Positions 42,547 to 50,862 of a stretch of 57,829 nucleotides of DNA are shown here, one piece after another. Source of the DNA: Alphaproteobacteria bacterium (GTDB taxonomy: Bacteria; Pseudomonadota; Alphaproteobacteria; Caulobacterales; Parvularculaceae); contig JAUHYK010000021.1 in NCBI GenBank assembly GCA_030426465.1, forward strand, positions 1 to 57,829, given 5' to 3'. Position 1 is the first letter of the stretch; every line of letters begins with the position of its first letter. The notes beneath the pieces were generated by a model that had not been told where the DNA came from, ran no database searches, and saw only the letters and a list, made by a program, of their open reading frames with translations. The translations under genes and the position numbers were made by a program.

Positions 42547-43011
42547 ATGGTTAGATCACTTGAAATTCTTGTAGATGCTGACGCCTGCCCCGTTAAAGAG
42601 GAGGTTTACAAGGTGGCTTTCCGGCATGAAATTTCTGTCACAGTCGTTGCCAATACGCCTATCCGCATTCCCCAGCATGAGTTGATCACGCGTGTCACCG
42701 TTAATGATCACTATGACGCAGCGGATGATTATGTCGCGGAGCATGCGCACCCTCTCGCCGTCGTTATCACCGCCGACATCCTTCTCGCCGAGCGTTGCCT
42801 GAAAGCCGACGCAGTCGTCATCAGCCCAAAAGGCGAGCCCTTCACAAAGGACTCAATAGGCGGCGCGATCGCCGCAAGGGCGTTGATGGCCGATTTGCGT
42901 GCAGGAGCAGATGGCGTCTCGGGCGGACCAGCGCCTTTCCAAAAAGCGGACAAGTCACGCTTTCTTCAGAAGCTCGACGAAACCCTTGTCCGGTTGAAAC
43001 GCGCGGGCTAA
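42547..43011 (+). CDS. UPF0178 (YaiI/YqxD) family protein
   Basis: A 154-residue protein with the family opening EILVDADACPVKEEVYKVA. VVANTPIRIP, ADDYVAEHAHPLAVVITADI and GEPFTKDSIGGAIAARALMADLR follow. The fold is PIN/NYN-like with conserved Asp residues, but no activity is established. The ATG at 42547 has GGAAAG upstream. It is divergent from the copper-storage gene and may share a promoter region of about 90 nt with it. Confidence 0.88.
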   Translation: MVRSLEILVDADACPVKEEVYKVAFRHEISVTVVANTPIRIPQHELITRVTVNDHYDAADDYVAEHAHPLAVVITADILLAERCLKADAVVISPKGEPFTKDSIGGAIAARALMADLRAGADGVSGGPAPFQKADKSRFLQKLDETLVRLKRAG

Positions 43012-43044
43012 GCCGATCCCAAATCCACCAGGAGGCCACGCCCC

Positions 43045-44214
43045 ATGACCAGCGATAAAAAAAACCGTCCCGCCTTCGCCACACGCGTTATCCACGCCGG
43101 CCAGGAACATGACCCGACCACTGGCGCGGTAATGCAACCGATTTACCAGACATCCACCTACGCCCAGGAAAGCCCCGGCGTTCACAAAGGGTTTGTCTAT
43201 GCCCGTGGCGCAAACCCGACGCGCTTCGCTTATGAACGCTGCATCGCCGACCTTGAAAACGGCTCGCGCGGCTTCGCCTTCGCGTCCGGCATGGCGGCGA
43301 TTTCCACAATGCTGGAGCTTTTTCCTGCCGGGTCTCACATCATTGCGATGGACGATGTTTACGGCGGCACCTTTCGCCTGTTCGAACGCGTCCGGCGCGA
43401 TTCGGCCAATCTCAACTTCACTTATGTGGACCTGACAGACCCGGCGAAGTTTGAGGCTGCTATCACGCCGCAAACAAAGCTCGTCTGGCTTGAAACACCG
43501 ACAAACCCGCTTTTGAAAATCGTCGACATTGAAGCGATTTCAAAAATCGCAAAAAAACACGGGATCACTATTGGCTGCGACAACACCTTCGCATCGCCCT
43601 ATTGCCAGCGTCCGCTTGACCATGGCGCCGACATCGTCATGCATTCAGCAACAAAATATATTGGCGGCCATTCCGATGTTATTGGCGGCGTCCTTGTGGT
43701 GAATGGCGCCGAACTCGCGGACCGTATCGCGTTCTTGCAAAACTCCGTGGGCGGCATACAGGGCCCGTTTGATTCCTTTCTCGCCCTGCGCGGCCTGAAA
43801 ACTCTGGCCTTGCGCCTTGAACGCTCGACCTCCAACGCCATGGCCCTCGCCGAGTGGCTAGAGGCGCACCCGGCCATTGACCGCGTCACCTATCCGGGTC
43901 TCAAATCCCATCCCGGGCATGCAATCGCCAAGCGCCAGATGGACGCTTTTGGCGGCATGGTCACGATCTTCGTAAAAGGCGGCCTCGACGCGGCCAAGAC
44001 CATGCTGGAGCGGGTGGAGCTGTTTACCCTCGCAGAAAGCCTCGGCGGCGTAGAAAGCCTTGTCGAGCATCCGGGCATAATGACCCATGCCTCGATCCCG
44101 CCGGAACGCCGCGCGGAAATGGGGCTCGACGATTCTCTGGTGCGTCTTTCTATCGGCGTTGAAGATATAGACGACCTGCGCGCCGATCTCGATCAGGCGC
44201 TGCAAGGCCTGTAG
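43045..44214 (+). CDS. Cystathionine gamma-lyase (Cys/Met PLP enzyme)
   Basis: A 389-residue PLP enzyme of the MetB/MetC/CGL group. Family blocks are TRVIHAGQEHDPTTGAVMQPI, YARGANPTRFAYERCIADLE, WLETPTNPLLKIVDI and the cofactor site SATKYIGGHSDVIGG with Lys204. The end, GGVESLVEHPGIMTHASIP, is typical. Cystathionine gamma-synthase is close in sequence. The cystathionine beta-synthase at 39829 favours the lyase, which completes the path from homocysteine to cysteine. It starts 33 nt after the UPF0178 gene, with AGGAGG 12 nt before the ATG. Confidence 0.87.
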   Translation: MTSDKKNRPAFATRVIHAGQEHDPTTGAVMQPIYQTSTYAQESPGVHKGFVYARGANPTRFAYERCIADLENGSRGFAFASGMAAISTMLELFPAGSHIIAMDDVYGGTFRLFERVRRDSANLNFTYVDLTDPAKFEAAITPQTKLVWLETPTNPLLKIVDIEAISKIAKKHGITIGCDNTFASPYCQRPLDHGADIVMHSATKYIGGHSDVIGGVLVVNGAELADRIAFLQNSVGGIQGPFDSFLALRGLKTLALRLERSTSNAMALAEWLEAHPAIDRVTYPGLKSHPGHAIAKRQMDAFGGMVTIFVKGGLDAAKTMLERVELFTLAESLGGVESLVEHPGIMTHASIPPERRAEMGLDDSLVRLSIGVEDIDDLRADLDQALQGL

Positions 44215-44233
44215 CGCCAGAAACAACAAGGCG

Positions 44234-44267
44234 AACGGCGCTGACAGTCTCTTTCTTCAGCGCCGTT
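44234..44267. terminator. Perfect 11-bp inverted repeat after cystathionine gamma-lyase
   Basis: AACGGCGCTGA (44234-44244) and TCAGCGCCGTT (44257-44267) pair perfectly over 12 nt. A U-run does not follow on the plus strand (CCATGG), so it may be a terminator of another type, an RNA-stability element or a weak minus-strand terminator. Confidence 0.4.
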
Positions 44268-44357
44268 CCATGGCTGCCCGGCCTCCACTTTTCCTGAAAA
44301 CGCTTTAAGGTGCGCCGTTCCTCCCCGCCGCGGCGCGCGGCCTTATCAGGATTTTTC

Positions 44358-45773
44358 ATGGCCGACGTCTCTTTCGCAGACCGCATTGACAACGCCCTGA
44401 CCCCGGTCAGCGACTTCGTATCGTCAATCATCTTTTATTCCGTAGACGTCTTCGGCGTATCCCTGCCCCTCGTCGTCATCTGGCTCATGACGGCGGCGGT
44501 CATCATCACCTTCTCGCTCGGCTTTATCAATCTGAGCGGCTTCCGCCACGCCTGGTCGCTCATCATCAATCCGCGTGACCAACAAGGAGCCCATGGTGAA
44601 ATCTCTCATTTTCAGGCGCTCTCCTCTGCGCTCTCGGGCACGGTAGGTCTCGGCAATATCGCCTCTGTCCCTGTCGCCATCGCCATTGGCGGACCCGGCG
44701 CTGTTTTCTGGATGGTGCTCGCCGGGTTTTTCGGCATGTCGTCGAAATTCGCCGAATGCGCCCTCGCCGTGAAATATCGCAAAGTGCGCCCGGATGGTTC
44801 AACGCTGGGCGGACCGATGTATTACATTGAGGACGTGTTTCGGCGGCTTGGTCTGAAGACACTCGGTAAGGCGGCGGCGATATTCTTTGCCATCATGGCC
44901 ATCGGCGCCTCTATCAGCATCTTTCAGGTAAACCAGTCCCACGCGCAATTTGCAAATGTGACGGGGCTGAACATTCCCGTCACCTTCGGCGTCATCATGG
45001 CGGCTGGCGTCGCCTATGTCATTCTCGGCGGCATCAAACGTATAGGCAAAGTGACGGGTATTCTCGTGCCCATGATGGGTGCGCTTTATCTCGGCGCCGG
45101 TCTTGTCATTCTCGCCATGAACTTCACCGCCATTCCCGGCGCTTTCGCCACTATTTTTGAAAGCGCTTTCGGACTTGATGCGGCGGGCGGCGGCTTTGTG
45201 GGCGCCTTGATCAATGGCATTCGCCGCGCGACCTATTCCAACGAAGCAGGTGTCGGCTCGGCGGCGATTGCGCACTCGGCGGTCAAAACAAACGAGCCGC
45301 TGACGGAGGGTTATGTGGCGCTGCTTGAACCCTTCATCGATACAATTGTTGTCTGCATGATCACCGCCCTCGTCGTGATCGTCACTGGCGCTTATGAGCC
45401 CTATCTATATGCGGAAAATATTGTCGGTATCGAGATCACATCCGCCGCCTATGAAAGCGCCTTTGCGTGGTTTCCATATATCCTCCTCGTCGCCTCCATG
45501 TTGTTCGCTTTCACGACGCTTGTGAGCTGGGCGTTTTATGGGGCGCAGGCCGCAGCCTACCTCTTCGGCGACACCAAAAAAGTCGATGTCCTGTTCAAGC
45601 TTGCTTTATGCCTGGTGCTGTCGACGGGGGCCGCAGTCTCGCTATCGTCGATCATCAACTTTATCGACTCCATGCTGTTCGGCATGTGCATTCCGAACAT
45701 CATCGCGCTCTATTTCCTCCTGCCGGAACTGAAGCGCGATGTAAAAACCTACAAGGCGAAGTACGGAGTTTAG
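44358..45773 (+). CDS. Alanine/glycine:cation symporter (AGCS family)
   Basis: A 471-residue membrane protein with about ten to eleven transmembrane segments. Family marks are FQALSSALSGTVGLGNIASV, which forms the substrate site, LAGFFGMSSKFAECALAVKYR, and RATYSNEAGVGSAAIAHSAVK. It takes up alanine or glycine with sodium. The ATG at 44358 has AGGA 8 nt upstream. The gene stands alone between the gamma-lyase and the convergent xerC. Confidence 0.92.
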   Translation: MADVSFADRIDNALTPVSDFVSSIIFYSVDVFGVSLPLVVIWLMTAAVIITFSLGFINLSGFRHAWSLIINPRDQQGAHGEISHFQALSSALSGTVGLGNIASVPVAIAIGGPGAVFWMVLAGFFGMSSKFAECALAVKYRKVRPDGSTLGGPMYYIEDVFRRLGLKTLGKAAAIFFAIMAIGASISIFQVNQSHAQFANVTGLNIPVTFGVIMAAGVAYVILGGIKRIGKVTGILVPMMGALYLGAGLVILAMNFTAIPGAFATIFESAFGLDAAGGGFVGALINGIRRATYSNEAGVGSAAIAHSAVKTNEPLTEGYVALLEPFIDTIVVCMITALVVIVTGAYEPYLYAENIVGIEITSAAYESAFAWFPYILLVASMLFAFTTLVSWAFYGAQAAAYLFGDTKKVDVLFKLALCLVLSTGAAVSLSSIINFIDSMLFGMCIPNIIALYFLLPELKRDVKTYKAKYGV

Positions 45774-45782
45774 GCCAATTTA

Positions 45783-46730
45783 TTATTGAGCTCTGGGATG
45801 CGCCTTGTCGAAAACCTTCAGAAGGTTTTCCCTGTCGATTTTGGTGTAGCGCTGGGTCGCGGCCAGAGAAGAATGGCCGAGTAATTCCTGAATAGCGCGC
45901 AGATCGCCGCCTGCTGATAGAAGATGCGTTGCAAATCCATGGCGCAAGGCGTGCGGCGTTGCTGAATCGGGCAGATTGAGCGCCGCACGCAGCTTCGCCA
46001 TGGTGCGCTGAGCGAGCGTCGCCGACAAAGGCTTTCCACGAGTTGAAAAAAAGAGAGCATCATCCGCTTCGCCGCCATAGGGGCAAAGCTTCCGATACGC
46101 CTCTACCGCCTCGCGGGCGGCTGGAACAACCGGCACAAGCCGTGTTTTGGCGCCCTTGCCTTTGATGCGCAGCGTATCGCTCAATGGCGCGTCGGACCAC
46201 CGCAGCGAGAGCGCTTCGGAAATCCTCAAGCCCACACCATAAAGCAGGGTGATCAGCGCGGCGTCGCGCGCTTGCTCCCAGTTTTCCTTGCGCGTTGATG
46301 TTTTCATCGTCGTCGCCGCCTCGATCAATGCATCCGCGTCCGCTTCGGTCACAGGACGCGGGAGGCGTTCTTTCGCCTTCGGTCCGCGCATCACTGCAAT
46401 GGCGTCATTGTCCACATCGGCGCGGCGGCCCAGAAATTTGTAAAATGTCTTCAGCGCGGAAAGTTCAAGCTTGAGCGACGGCGGGCCCAGCCCTTCATTC
46501 CGGCGTTGGGCAAGAAAGGCGCGAAAATCCTTTGTCTCCAGCCGCGACAGATGGGCAAGAGACGCCGGGCCGCCTAGATGGCCTGCGAGAAAGACTTCGA
46601 AATGTGAAAGCGTTGAAGCGTAATTCCTGAGCGTATAGGCGCTGGCGCGCTTTTCCGATTTCAAATAGCGCTCAAAGGCCCCCCGCCAATGGGCGAGCGA
46701 TGTTTCGCTGCTGGATTGCGATTGCGCCAT
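45783..46730 (-). CDS. xerC: Tyrosine recombinase XerC
   Basis: A 315-residue recombinase. An N-terminal SAM-like DNA-binding domain lies at about 8-105. The catalytic domain follows, with Arg in GVGLRISEALSLR, HALRHGFATHLL, LGHSSLAATQRYT and the nucleophilic Tyr in QRYTKID. Size and sequence fit the chromosome-dimer resolution enzyme XerC, not a phage integrase. It lies 50 nt after engB on the same strand and converges on the symporter gene. No dif-like sequence was sought in detail. Confidence 0.88.
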   Translation of the reverse strand: MAQSQSSSETSLAHWRGAFERYLKSEKRASAYTLRNYASTLSHFEVFLAGHLGGPASLAHLSRLETKDFRAFLAQRRNEGLGPPSLKLELSALKTFYKFLGRRADVDNDAIAVMRGPKAKERLPRPVTEADADALIEAATTMKTSTRKENWEQARDAALITLLYGVGLRISEALSLRWSDAPLSDTLRIKGKGAKTRLVPVVPAAREAVEAYRKLCPYGGEADDALFFSTRGKPLSATLAQRTMAKLRAALNLPDSATPHALRHGFATHLLSAGGDLRAIQELLGHSSLAATQRYTKIDRENLLKVFDKAHPRAQ

Positions 46731-46780
46731 AATACTAGAACGCCGCGGCGAAGGTTAAAAAAGTCTTTACGCGCTTAAAC

Positions 46781-47422
46781 CTATTCCGCCAGCGCAGCGA
46801 GATCGGCCCGGAGTTCGGCGATGCCGTCGCCTTTTTCCGATGATGTCGCCCGCACAACAGGGTGCGCAGCAGGTCGGCGAACGATCTGTTTGCCAGTCGC
46901 CTCGATCAGTTTTTCAAGCGCGGTCGGTTTGATCTTGTCGGTTTTGGTCAGGACGATCTGATAGTTCACCGCCGCTTCATCGAGAAGGTCCATGACCTCA
47001 ATGTCGACCGGTTTCAGGCCGTGGCGCGAATCAACAAGGACGCAGACACGACGCAACACGGACCTGCCTCGCAGGAAATCGCGTGTCAGCGCCGTCCATT
47101 GCTCAACGTCCTTGCGCGGCGCTTTCGCATAACCGTAGCCGGGCAGATCAACGAGCCGCAACGCGCCTTCAAGATCGAAATAATTGATTTCCCGAGTCCG
47201 CCCTGGCGTGTTCGAGGCGCGCGCCAACCCGTTCTGACCAACCAACGCATTGAGCAAGGTCGATTTGCCAACATTAGAGCGGCCGGCGAAAGCGACTTCC
47301 GAGGGGCCTTCCTCTGGCAGTGTTTCCAATGCCGTCACGCCCAGCATGAACTCGGCGCGTTTGGCGAACATTAACCGGCCCGCTTCGATCGCAGCCGGAG
47401 AAAACGCCTCAGGCGCCGTCAC
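46781..47422 (-). CDS. engB: Ribosome biogenesis GTPase EngB (YihA/YsxC)
   Basis: A 213-residue GTPase with G1 [16 protein letters not shown]3 [11 protein letters not shown]4 LTKTDKI and G5 ATSSEKGDG. It assists late 50S subunit assembly. The ATG overlaps the yidC stop by four bases (ATGA), so it is coupled with the membrane insertase, an arrangement common in alphaproteobacteria. Confidence 0.93.
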   Translation of the reverse strand: MTAPEAFSPAAIEAGRLMFAKRAEFMLGVTALETLPEEGPSEVAFAGRSNVGKSTLLNALVGQNGLARASNTPGRTREINYFDLEGALRLVDLPGYGYAKAPRKDVEQWTALTRDFLRGRSVLRRVCVLVDSRHGLKPVDIEVMDLLDEAAVNYQIVLTKTDKIKPTALEKLIEATGKQIVRRPAAHPVVRATSSEKGDGIAELRADLAALAE

Positions 47423-49230
47423 TTTGCGTCACTGGGCGCGTCTGTGGCCGCGCTCTTTTTTGCCCAAGGGAGATTTAGCCTCTGGCCGAGTTCAACCTTC
47501 ACGCCGTTTTTCTTCATGATGTACCATTGCTGTAAAATGCCGAGCGTCGTGTTCCAGAACCAGTACAGAACAAGGCCCGCCGCAAACGGCGCAAAGATGA
47601 AGACAAATACGAATGGCATGAAGGCGAAGACTTGCGCCTGAACCGGGTCAGCCGGCGGCGGATTCAGCTTGGTCTGGAACCACATGGCGACGCCCATCAG
47701 AACCGGCAGGAAGCCAATGCCGAGAATACCCCCAATGACCGGCAACATCGTCGGATCAAAGGGAAGCAAACCGAATAGGTTGAAAATCGTCGTCGGGTCC
47801 GGCGCCGACAAATCCTGAATATAAAGAAACGGCTGGTGGCGCAGCTCAATGGTTACAAACAGCGTTTTATACAGCGCATAGAAGATCGGCATTTGAAGAA
47901 GGATCGGGAAACAACCCGCCAGCGGGTTCATCTTCTCCTTTTTGTAAAGCGCCATCATCTCCTGCTGGAGCTTCATTTTGTCGTCGGCGTAGCGTTCCTG
48001 AAGCTTCTTTATCTCAGGCTGGAGCTTTTTCATCTTCGACATGGACTCATAGCCCTTGTTCGCAATCGGGAACAAAATCAGCTTGATGACCAATGTCAGA
48101 AGAAGAATGGCGATGCCGAAATTGCCGAGCGTGTCGCCGAAAAAGTTGAGGGTGTAAAAAATCGGGCGTGTCAGAAAGAAGAAATGGCCCCAATCGACGG
48201 CCTTGTCGAAATCATAAACGCCGAGGCCTCCATCTTCGGGCTTTGCTTCATAGGACTGAAGCAAGTCAACATCCTTCGGACCGCCGAACATGTAAGACTG
48301 CATCGTCCTCGATTCGCCCGGCGCCAGCGCAATGTTGGGCATGGCGTAGAACGCTTCGAAAATCGGCTTTTCTGTTGTGCCGCGATTGGCGAGGGTCGCT
48401 TCGATCTCGGCATCCGCAGGCGGAATGGAGGCCGCAAGCCAGAATTTGTTGGTGACGCCGACCCAACCGCCGACGCCTGCCTCTTCGATTTTGGCGTCCT
48501 TGTTCTTTTTAAGCTTATTGTATTTCCGTTCGTAAAGTTTTGTTCCGATCACCCCGAGCGGACCTTCATGGAGGATCATGAAGTTGCGATAGTCTTCAGG
48601 CGTGTTGCGCTGGGTGACAGTTGAATAAGGACGCAGGTTTTTCGTTTCGCCGGAATTATTCGTTACGGTCTGTTTCACCGTAAACATATATTTTTCGTCG
48701 ACAGAGATCGTTTTCTCAAATGTCAGCCCGCCGCTTGTACGCGTTAATGTTACTGGCGTCTGCGGTGTAAGGGTCGAACCTTCGGCGACGCTCCATTGCG
48801 CTCCGGCCGCCGTATCGGCGCCGACCGCCCAACCCTGCTGCATGAAATGGCCGTGCTGCGTTTCCGCCGGGCTCAAGAGCCGGATCGGCGCGCTCTCATC
48901 GTCAAGACCTTCGCGATATTGCAAAAGCAGCAAGTCGTCGAAACGTCCGCCCTTCAAATTGATCGACCCCTGCAGAGTCGGAGTCTTGATCGGAACTCGC
49001 CCAGTTGATTTCGCTATCGCATCTTCGACCGAAACATCCGCTTCCTGCGCTGCAATGCCGCCAATATCCGGATCCATATCCGAGGTTTGCACGGCCTGTG
49101 CCTGTTGCGCGGCTTGCGCAGCGCGGGCCGCTTCCTGTTGCGCCTCACGCTGGGGCCCGAGCACCATATAATCCCAGACGAGAAACACGCCGAAGGATAG
49201 GGCGATCGCCAAGATCAAATTGCGGTCCAT
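47419..49230 (-). CDS. yidC: Membrane protein insertase YidC
   Basis: The 603-residue protein has an N-terminal membrane anchor (about 5-22, [19 protein letters not shown]). A large periplasmic beta-sandwich follows (about 75-360), then the conserved insertase core with five helices, including [20 protein letters not shown] and [20 protein letters not shown]. The core Arg in the hydrophilic groove should lie in this region. It inserts membrane proteins with or without Sec. It lies 55 nt after rnpA. The small yidD gene often found between rnpA and yidC is absent. Confidence 0.95.
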   Translation of the reverse strand: MDRNLILAIALSFGVFLVWDYMVLGPQREAQQEAARAAQAAQQAQAVQTSDMDPDIGGIAAQEADVSVEDAIAKSTGRVPIKTPTLQGSINLKGGRFDDLLLLQYREGLDDESAPIRLLSPAETQHGHFMQQGWAVGADTAAGAQWSVAEGSTLTPQTPVTLTRTSGGLTFEKTISVDEKYMFTVKQTVTNNSGETKNLRPYSTVTQRNTPEDYRNFMILHEGPLGVIGTKLYERKYNKLKKNKDAKIEEAGVGGWVGVTNKFWLAASIPPADAEIEATLANRGTTEKPIFEAFYAMPNIALAPGESRTMQSYMFGGPKDVDLLQSYEAKPEDGGLGVYDFDKAVDWGHFFFLTRPIFYTLNFFGDTLGNFGIAILLLTLVIKLILFPIANKGYESMSKMKKLQPEIKKLQERYADDKMKLQQEMMALYKKEKMNPLAGCFPILLQMPIFYALYKTLFVTIELRHQPFLYIQDLSAPDPTTIFNLFGLLPFDPTMLPVIGGILGIGFLPVLMGVAMWFQTKLNPPPADPVQAQVFAFMPFVFVFIFAPFAAGLVLYWFWNTTLGILQQWYIMKKNGVKVELGQRLNLPWAKKSAATDAPSDAK

Positions 49231-49285
49231 GAAAAATCCCGATGAATGCTGGAAACGGCGCAGGCCTCGCCCACTTCAGTCCGTT

Positions 49286-49621
49286 CTATGTAGGGTTACG
49301 GTTGAGCCTTAAAAGGGCGCGCTTCATATCGTCAAGCAGCTCTTCGAAATTGCGGTCATAAGCCGCTTTTCGGGCGACGAGAACATAGTCGGCGCCCGGG
49401 GACGCATTATCGGGGAAAACTTCCCGTGCAGCCGCCCTCAAACGCCGCCTTATGCGGTTGCGGATAACCGCATTCCCGAGTTTTTTGGTGACGGTGAGGC
49501 CCAGCCGGGCCGTAGAGCCATTTTCCGGATTTTCCCGGGCCAGCATGAGAAAAGAGGCGCTGTGGGCCTTTTCAGCCCCGCGCATCGCCAGAAAGTCCCG
49601 GCGTTTCTTGATCACGCCCAT
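49286..49621 (-). CDS. rnpA: Ribonuclease P protein component
   Basis: The protein has the RnpA core: KKRRDFLAM at the start, then ARLGLTVTKKLGNAVIRNRI and RRRLRAAAREVF with the RNR motif, and DYVLVARKAA near the end. It binds RNase P RNA and helps mature tRNA 5' ends. I chose the ATG at 49621 (111 aa), which has GAGG about 6 nt upstream. The frame stays open to a TTG at 49684, which would add 21 residues and bring the start 9 nt from rpmH. It lies directly after rpmH. Confidence 0.88.
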   Translation of the reverse strand: MGVIKKRRDFLAMRGAEKAHSASFLMLARENPENGSTARLGLTVTKKLGNAVIRNRIRRRLRAAAREVFPDNASPGADYVLVARKAAYDRNFEELLDDMKRALLRLNRNPT

Positions 49622-49693
49622 GGGAAGCCTCACGCGGGTGACGCTAAAGGATTGGTCTGATTTAGTTTTTTCGTCGGAGACCAAGCGGCCGGA

Positions 49694-49828
49694 CTAGGCC
49701 GAGAGACGCTTGCGGCCCTTGGCGCGGCGCGACGCCAGCACCTTTTGGCCGCCCTTGGTCGCTTTGCGCGCGCGGAAGCCGTGGCGGCGCTTGCGCTTGA
49801 GCCGGCTCGGTTGATAAGTGCGTTTCAT
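49694..49828 (-). CDS. rpmH: 50S ribosomal protein L34
   Basis: A 44-residue, very basic protein with the invariant [20 protein letters not shown] opening and the end [13 protein letters not shown]. The ATG is at 49828 and TAG at 49696-49694. It is the first gene of rpmH-rnpA-yidC-engB. Confidence 0.97.
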   Translation of the reverse strand: MKRTYQPSRLKRKRRHGFRARKATKGGQKVLASRRAKGRKRLSA

Positions 49829-50131
49829 CTTTCGATCCTCAAAGACGGGTGCTGAGCGGCGCGCGCCGCCAAGTCAGCAGTCAAACAAGAGGCGGGGAAA
49901 TAGACCGGCGGCGGCGCGCCGTCAACACCGGGAATGGCCGATTCCGGCGGGTTTTCACCTATTTCGCCGAATCCGCATTTCCGACCCCCGGTTTCGCGCG
50001 CTTGTGACCCTTCGAGGGCGAACCGTGACGTGAAATCACGGCTTATCTCGCTAGAAAGCGAGCGGCGGGGCCCAACTCTGATTATAGATGGGCCCGCTAC
50101 CTGTCGCCCTGATTCCCGAAAGGCCTGATTC
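49829..50131. other. 303-nt divergent intergenic region upstream of rpmH and the TVP38 gene
   Basis: I see no ORF and no DnaA boxes, so nothing here supports a replication origin despite rpmH. Three inverted repeats lie in a row: CCGTGA/TCACGG (50023-50041), CTCGCT/AGCGAG with loop AGAA (50047-50062), and GGGCCC/GGGCCC (50068-50095). They may be part of a leader or a small RNA. The rpmH promoter should lie in the left part. Confidence 0.45.
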
Positions 50132-50860
50132 TTGTCCGTAGCTCCTCCTCCCGCCAAGAGCCTCCTTCACCGCCTCCTTCCCCTTGTTATTATCGGGGCT
50201 GCGCTGATCGCATTCTTCGCTCTTGGCCTGCACCGTTATTTCACCCTCGACGCCCTGCGCGATAATCGCGAAACCCTGCAACGCTGGGTGGCTGCGGATC
50301 CGCTGCGCGCGATGGCGATATTTTTGGTCGTTTATGCGGCGGCGGTCGCGATCTCGTTTCCGGGCGCCAGCATCCTAACCATCTTCGGCGGTTATCTCTT
50401 CGGCCTCTGGATTGGAACGCCGCTGATCGTTGTCGCGGCGACAATCGGCGCCACTCTCATTTTCTTTGCGGCGAAAACGGCGCTTGGCGATCTCTTGTCG
50501 AAACGCGCCGGGGGATTTGCGAAACGCATGGAGGAAGGATTTCGTAAGGGCGAGCTTTCCTACATGTTCATTCTCCGGCTCGCGCCGATCTTTCCGTTTT
50601 GGGCGGTGAATATCGCCGCCGGTCTTATGGGCGTCTCTTTACGCAACTTTTTGATCGGCACCTTCTTCGGAATCATTCCCGGCTCTTTCGTCTACGCCAG
50701 CATCGGCGCAGCGGCGGGCGCAGCCTTTGACGCCGGCGAAGACATTTCGCTCACTGGCGTCCTTCTAAAACCGGAAACACTGACGCCTATTGTCGGACTG
50801 ATCGTGCTGGCGTTGATCCCGATCCTGCTCAAACGCAAAACCGCGCCGGAGACGCAATAG
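50132..50860 (+). CDS. TVP38/TMEM64 (DedA-like, VTT domain) membrane protein
   Basis: A 242-residue membrane protein with about six hydrophobic segments. The VTT-domain core is FPGASILTIFGGYLFGLWIG, followed by KRMEEGFRKGELSYMFILRL and FWAVNIAAGLMGVSLRNFLIG. DedA-superfamily members handle lipid flipping or proton-coupled transport; the role of bacterial TVP38 proteins is not settled. The start is a TTG with AAAGG upstream. The FAD oxidoreductase starts 2 nt after its stop, a pairing I recall as recurrent in bacteria. Confidence 0.85.
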   Translation: MSVAPPPAKSLLHRLLPLVIIGAALIAFFALGLHRYFTLDALRDNRETLQRWVAADPLRAMAIFLVVYAAAVAISFPGASILTIFGGYLFGLWIGTPLIVVAATIGATLIFFAAKTALGDLLSKRAGGFAKRMEEGFRKGELSYMFILRLAPIFPFWAVNIAAGLMGVSLRNFLIGTFFGIIPGSFVYASIGAAAGAAFDAGEDISLTGVLLKPETLTPIVGLIVLALIPILLKRKTAPETQ

Positions 50861-50862
50861 AC

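Noticed and set aside
47836-48624. A 262-codon plus-strand frame opposite yidC
   Set aside because: Antisense of a certain gene and of unlikely composition.
49829-50131. Replication origin next to rpmH
   Set aside because: rpmH often marks the origin in other bacteria, but I see no DnaA boxes or A+T-rich unwinding stretch, and dnaA is not present.
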